Source: Candidatus Melainabacteria bacterium
GTDB lineage: Bacteria > Cyanobacteriota > Vampirovibrionia > Obscuribacterales > Obscuribacteraceae
Direction: 5' to 3'
DNA: 64,000 nucleotides
NCBI GenBank assembly: GCA_017307165.1
Contig: JAFKGK010000004.1
Span: 62,001 to 126,000 of the forward strand
In this document: positions 60,354 through 64,000 of the stretch, piece by piece
Position numbering within the stretch: position 1 is the first letter of the stretch
How the letters are laid out: every line of letters begins with the position of its first letter
Made by a program: the position numbers and the translations under genes
The notes under the pieces: model-generated
Databases searched by the model: none
What the model was told of the DNA's origin: nothing
Seen by the model: only the letters and a program-made list of their open reading frames with translations

Positions 60354-61619
60354 CTAGAGCAATTGCTTGGTCTCGACCACAGCCTGAGCTGGGGTTGCGC
60401 ATCCGGCCAGTCGCAAAATCGCGCGAGCTACTTCAAATACTGCACCCGTCTTGTCGAGCTGATGGTTGCGAGGCAAAAGCTGCATACGGCCCGAAGAGGC
60501 TTGAAAATCTTGATCTGGCGAGCGCACCGGCATCTGCTCGACTAGAGCGATGATGTCCTCGGCATTGTAGATGGCATTGGCGAGACCGTTTTCGACTAGC
60601 ATGCGCCCAGTACCGATCTCCTGAGGCATAGGAACAGTGATCATATCGATGGCCATGGGCAGGCGGCGAGCGATGGCTTCGAAGGTTGTGAGGCCACCAG
60701 CCTTGGTGACCATTAGATCGCAGGCGGCCATGAGATCCGAGAGCTTGTCGTGGAATGGCAGCACCGCCGTCGGTACCGTGGTCTGAGCGGCCAGGGTCTT
60801 CATCTCATGATATAGATCGCGATTGTGACCACATAGAAACACTACTTGTATCTTGCGCTTGACCTTAGCCAGAGCCTTGTAGATAGCGATCATATTGCCA
60901 CCACCGGCCCAACCAGCATTGACGCAAATGGTGGGTAGATGAGGATCGAGGCCGATTGAAGCCTTAAAGTCTTGAGGCGAGGTATGGGGCGGCAGACAAA
61001 AATCAGGATGGACAGGCATGCCCATGATGGCGATCTTTTCGGGATCGACTCCAAGATGGATCAGTCGATTTTTGGCCAGATCATTGGGCACTATGGTGAG
61101 ATCTGCATCCGGACAGGACCAGCCACTCCAAAAATCGCCATTGGGATCGGTTACGACCGTGACGAGCTTGGTGCGATGCCTGAGACCGGTCTCGTGCAAG
61201 GCCCGGGAAAGATACTGATTGGACATGGGATGCACAGACACCACCACTCTGGCATCGAGCTTGCGCATACAATCCAACACATAGCGGCGGGTCATGACCC
61301 AACCCAGCTCGCTGCTATTGGGCTTGAAAGTCTCGATAAACCAGTAGTAGTAGCGCATCGCATACTGGTGTCGGCGCAAGAGATAGTTGTAAAACATGAC
61401 AAAGTAACGATTGATCCAGTGGGATCGCTCTACTATGGCCTCGACGGACACAGAGACCTTTTTATTGGGAAACTCATCAGCCAGGATCTGTTTGATGGCT
61501 GCTTCGATGGCTTCGGTCGCACTGCGGTGCCCACCGCCAGTATCGGAAAAAAACAGACCCACTTGCACCGCTTGCTCGTCTGCTATGCAATCGTGTGGCT
61601 GTTGGGTCAACAAGGACAT
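60354..61619 (-). CDS. MGDG-synthase-like glycosyltransferase (GT28 type)
   Basis: 421 residues. The N-terminal half matches the MGDG synthase domain: LFFSDTGGGHRSATEAIEAAI (near 27-47), in which the Gly-rich loop and His bind the acceptor lipid. The C-terminal half is a MurG/GT28 nucleotide-sugar domain (INAGWAGGGNMIAIYKAL, VVFLCGHNRDLYHEM, DLMVTKAGGLTTFEAIARRLP). Relatives are plant MGD1 and Bacillus UgtP, which add a hexose to diacylglycerol. Typical Cyanobacteria make this lipid by a different route (MgdA plus epimerase), so this is of interest. It is followed by a hydrolase. Confidence 0.85.
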   Translation of the reverse strand: MSLLTQQPHDCIADEQAVQVGLFFSDTGGGHRSATEAIEAAIKQILADEFPNKKVSVSVEAIVERSHWINRYFVMFYNYLLRRHQYAMRYYYWFIETFKPNSSELGWVMTRRYVLDCMRKLDARVVVSVHPMSNQYLSRALHETGLRHRTKLVTVVTDPNGDFWSGWSCPDADLTIVPNDLAKNRLIHLGVDPEKIAIMGMPVHPDFCLPPHTSPQDFKASIGLDPHLPTICVNAGWAGGGNMIAIYKALAKVKRKIQVVFLCGHNRDLYHEMKTLAAQTTVPTAVLPFHDKLSDLMAACDLMVTKAGGLTTFEAIARRLPMAIDMITVPMPQEIGTGRMLVENGLANAIYNAEDIIALVEQMPVRSPDQDFQASSGRMQLLPRNHQLDKTGAVFEVARAILRLAGCATPAQAVVETKQLL

Positions 61620-61625
61620 CCTCGA

Positions 61626-61655
61626 TTTACTTTGTTAGAATGGGCTGGATATAAT
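61626..61655 (+). promoter_or_regulatory. Candidate sigma-70-type promoter
   Basis: TTTACT (61626-61631), an 18-base spacer, and a perfect TATAAT (61650-61655), 33 bases before the ATG at 61689. It lies in the divergent gap with the MGDG-synthase-like gene. Confidence 0.5.
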
Positions 61656-61688
61656 GATCCGCTCTTCTTTAGGCTGGGCCTCTGCTAA

Positions 61689-63182
61689 ATGTACCATCAA
61701 TTCAGCCTTTCAGGCAGCCAGAGTCGCTTAATCAAAGGTGCCGCCCACACCTCGCCAACAGCCTCGAACCCTATCGGACGGGCCTTACAAGCTTCTATTT
61801 TCCTTACATTAGTTCTTGGAAGCCTTTTTAGCCCCTGCTTGGCAAGCCCCTCGTGCGTGCCTTCGACTCAAACTCCCGAAGACCAGACTGCCCTCATCGA
61901 TCAAGCCATCTCGGAGAGATTTGAGGGAGTACCGGCTGGCGCCGCACTCAAAAAACGCCCGACCGATGTCAAGATTTACGAGTACGATCGCGAACCCATA
62001 AAAGATCGCGAGCCATTTCTTTTAGTGCATGGTCTACGCGGTGAATACTATCCGTATTTTCGCTGGAACAAAGTAGCCGACAAGCTCAAAAAAAATCCTG
62101 ATTTTAATCGCCGTTACAAGATCTATCTAGCACGCTACTCGACTCTGGATAGACTGGATGAGGTGGTCCCCAAATTTAAAAACGCAATCGCCTCCCTCTA
62201 TTTGGCAGGCAAGCGCAAGCCCATATCAGTAATGGCTCTGAGCATGGGTGGCAATGTATCCTACGAAGCGATTCAGGACCCTGACACCGACAATAAGGTC
62301 CGCATGCTCTTTACCATGGGCACGCCATTTCACGGCTCACCCCTGTTTACCAAAGAATGGATGTCCTATACGGTCTATAAAAGACTTTCCTGGCCATGGA
62401 GCCGCGTCGACCACAATCTGGCCTTCAAACTGTATTTCAGCAAAAATCCAAATCTGCAAAAAGATCTGACCTGGGATAATGCCGATCAAGCTATTCCTGA
62501 AGTCGGCAAATTTTGGTCGCGCATCCCCTTTGGACCTTCGGGCAGATTGTCTATCGCGGATACCATGAACTACCGCCTGGCCAAGCTCAATCAAGAAGGC
62601 AAGAGCAAACACAAACTCATCACCTATGGTGGCTACATCTCCAATCCCTATATGGTACAGGGAGCCAAACGCCGTTATCTCGAGCGGGCCTTCATGTATC
62701 CATACTTTCTCATGTCCTCCACCTTTCCTGCCCATTTTGCACGCGAGCATCCGGTTTTGGGCTTTCTCAACCGAGAGATCACCAATGTGCAAGTATCCAA
62801 GGATCTCATCAAACAGAGTGGCACGCCTTTTGTTTACGCTCTCAATGATGGCATCACACCGGTCTCCAGCGCGATCTTTTTGCCGGACGACGACAAAAAC
62901 CTGCCTGTCATCGCCCGCGAACAGGAGCTCGAAAAACTTAGAGACAGACTGGATGTCGGCCTGGCACGCTGTTTTAAAAACGTCGATCACCTGACCTTTA
63001 TCGATGGTGTCAGACCGATGAACAAGATCAGAGCACTAGTCAATCCCTTGGTGCGTGACGAACTCAATCCCAAAGAAGGTCAAAAGGAGATCTTTGATTG
63101 GATTTTGGGCGACATACTCAAGTCGGACGCTGTGTCAGGCAGACTGGTCGAAAAGACAGACACTGAAAAGAACAAAAATTGA
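61689..63182 (+). CDS. Secreted lipase/esterase-like alpha/beta-hydrolase
   Basis: 497 residues. A long N-region precedes the export helix (ALQASIFLTLVLGSLFSPCLA, about 32-52). The hydrolase fold shows LVHGLRGEYYPYFRW, the nucleophile elbow MALSMGGN (Ser near 183), Asp in YALNDGITPVSS (near 383), and His in KNVDHLTFIDG (near 436). TMGTPFHGSPLF is typical of lipases with a PGAP1/triacylglycerol-lipase-like core. It should act outside the cytoplasm. It has its own promoter-like sequence at 61626-61655. Another secreted gene follows by 24 bases. Confidence 0.76.
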   Translation: MYHQFSLSGSQSRLIKGAAHTSPTASNPIGRALQASIFLTLVLGSLFSPCLASPSCVPSTQTPEDQTALIDQAISERFEGVPAGAALKKRPTDVKIYEYDREPIKDREPFLLVHGLRGEYYPYFRWNKVADKLKKNPDFNRRYKIYLARYSTLDRLDEVVPKFKNAIASLYLAGKRKPISVMALSMGGNVSYEAIQDPDTDNKVRMLFTMGTPFHGSPLFTKEWMSYTVYKRLSWPWSRVDHNLAFKLYFSKNPNLQKDLTWDNADQAIPEVGKFWSRIPFGPSGRLSIADTMNYRLAKLNQEGKSKHKLITYGGYISNPYMVQGAKRRYLERAFMYPYFLMSSTFPAHFAREHPVLGFLNREITNVQVSKDLIKQSGTPFVYALNDGITPVSSAIFLPDDDKNLPVIAREQELEKLRDRLDVGLARCFKNVDHLTFIDGVRPMNKIRALVNPLVRDELNPKEGQKEIFDWILGDILKSDAVSGRLVEKTDTEKNKN

Positions 63183-63206
63183 GCTTGCTATTTAGAGGTC
63201 TCAGCT

Positions 63207-63659
63207 ATGACGATCGATTTAAAAAGGACTGCTTTAGCACCATTCTCTTTACTCGCCATTGCCGCAATGATCATGCACATACAGCCTGTAGAGGCCCAGG
63301 GCGCCCGCAAGCAATTTAATGGCAAGCCAAATTTTGCGCCTCCTACCGAAAGCGCCGAAGAAGACATAGTCATCGACGGCAACAATACCGTGGCCAATTT
63401 GAATGCTCACAATCAAGAAGCCGTCGTCAATGGCAATGGCTGCAAACTCTCGATCAAGGGTCGCTGCACCTCGCTTGTGGTCAACGGCTCAAACAATGCG
63501 ATCGTATTGGATCAGGTCGAAGAAATCGTAGTGAACGGCGATCGTAACAAAATAAGATGGGCTTCTTCGAGCAAGCTGCAGGGCGCAACAGATGTAGTAA
63601 ACAATGGCTCAGACAACAGTTTTATAGCCAATCAAAACGCACCGGCCAAAAATAAATAG
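63207..63659 (+). CDS. DUF3060-like secreted beta-helix protein
   Basis: 150 residues. The signal peptide (LLAIAAMIMHIQPVEA) is followed by short repeats around 'VVNGxxNxI/V' (DIVIDGNNTVANL, AVVNGNGCKLSI, LVVNGSNNAIVL, IVVNGDRNKIRW, DVVNNGSDNSFIA). This is the DUF3060 pattern, which forms a small right-handed beta-helix. The function of the family is unknown. It probably shares a transcript with the lipase-like gene upstream. Confidence 0.78.
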   Translation: MTIDLKRTALAPFSLLAIAAMIMHIQPVEAQGARKQFNGKPNFAPPTESAEEDIVIDGNNTVANLNAHNQEAVVNGNGCKLSIKGRCTSLVVNGSNNAIVLDQVEEIVVNGDRNKIRWASSSKLQGATDVVNNGSDNSFIANQNAPAKNK

Positions 63660-63731
63660 TTGACGACTCCGATATTTGCGCTTAGCATCAAAAAATAGAC
63701 AAGACTATTCAGCCAGGATTATCCGACCATG

Positions 63732-63760
63732 TTGACGGCCCGCACTATCACTTATATAGC
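63732..63760 (+). promoter_or_regulatory. Candidate promoter of the last gene or of a small RNA
   Basis: TTGACG (63732-63737), a 17-base spacer, and TATAGC (63755-63760). It lies about 110 bases before an intrinsic terminator and 173 bases before the ATG at 63933. Confidence 0.5.
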
Positions 63761-63869
63761 TGCAATCCGTTGCAATGACGACGACGATCAATCATCATCG
63801 CGCCATGGCTGTCTGTCTATGGTGACCTAGAGTCACAAGCATGAGATAGATTACAGAGATCGCAGGATC

Positions 63870-63902
63870 GAGCCACGGCGCAGAGTCGTGGCTCTTCTTT
63901 TT
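63870..63902 (+). terminator. Intrinsic terminator in a 5' leader
   Basis: GAGCCACG (63870-63877) pairs with CGTGGCTC (63887-63894) across a 9-base loop, followed by TTCTTTTT. It lies 31 bases before the next start codon and so could act as an attenuator, or end a short RNA from the promoter at 63732. Confidence 0.75.
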
Positions 63903-63932
63903 GCGCAAAAATACAAATAAGGAGTGTTTGAA

Positions 63933-64000
63933 ATGGAAGCTCGAGAACTTGAGATTTTGAAAGGCCATCTGCTAAATATGCGCAGCCTGGGCCAGATGTG
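63933..64000 (+). CDS. Start of a gene cut by the window end
   Basis: An ATG at 63933 with AAGGAG 10 bases upstream opens 22 codons reading MEARELEILKGHLLNMRSLG before the window ends. The start is amphipathic and helical, without a signal peptide. The product cannot be identified. Confidence 0.6.
   Translation, partial: MEARELEILKGHLLNMRSLGQM

Overview
The window most likely comes from a diderm bacterium, probably a non-photosynthetic relative of the Cyanobacteria ('Melainabacteria'/Vampirovibrionia, Obscuribacter-like). This is inferred, not proven. The grounds are an RND tripartite pump with an outer-membrane factor, SLH-domain and Roadblock/LC7 proteins, a YqeG-type HAD phosphatase, an MGDG-synthase-like glycosyltransferase, a TTG-started alanine dehydrogenase, very many secreted TPR proteins, and one CCA-encoding tRNA-Gly. 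Base composition is near 50% GC, with frequent GTG and TTG starts.

Region 1 (1-10.5 kb) looks like a mobile defence island. It holds a partial adenine methylase, an HNH-like zinc protein, a complete type I restriction-modification operon (hsdR-hsdM-hsdS) and, overlapping the end of hsdS, a single-chain ATPase-TOPRIM protein of the OLD/PARIS type. A P4-type tyrosine integrase closes the island. Its left end lies outside the window.

Region 2 (10.9-17 kb) carries a sulfide/persulfide detoxification cassette: a divergent ArsR-type repressor, a rhodanese, a TauE exporter and an MBL-rhodanese dioxygenase. An acyl desaturase coupled to a repeat protein and two small exported or membrane proteins follow. 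Region 3 (17-24.4 kb) is an RND efflux operon (adaptor, pump, outer-membrane factor) plus an exported beta-barrel-type protein.

Region 4 (24.6-45.5 kb) is mostly chromosomal metabolism and small exported unknowns: two hydrolase or propeller proteins, threonine dehydratase, tRNA-Gly(UCC), HisC, TPR lipoproteins, a TusA pair, a 5'-nucleotidase fusion operon, thymidine kinase, thiolase, alanine dehydrogenase and exonuclease III. Region 5 (45.55-46.44 kb) is a non-coding island made of three different tandem-repeat families (44 bp x 8, 50 bp x 3, 44 bp x 3) and a 70-nt nested hairpin.

Region 6 (46.4-64 kb) has a TIGR01777 epimerase, two large TPR proteins, MutS, a Roadblock-SLH operon, UppS, YqeG, an MGDG-synthase-like gene with a hydrolase, a secreted lipase-like protein and a DUF3060 protein. 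It ends with a structured leader before a gene cut by the window end.
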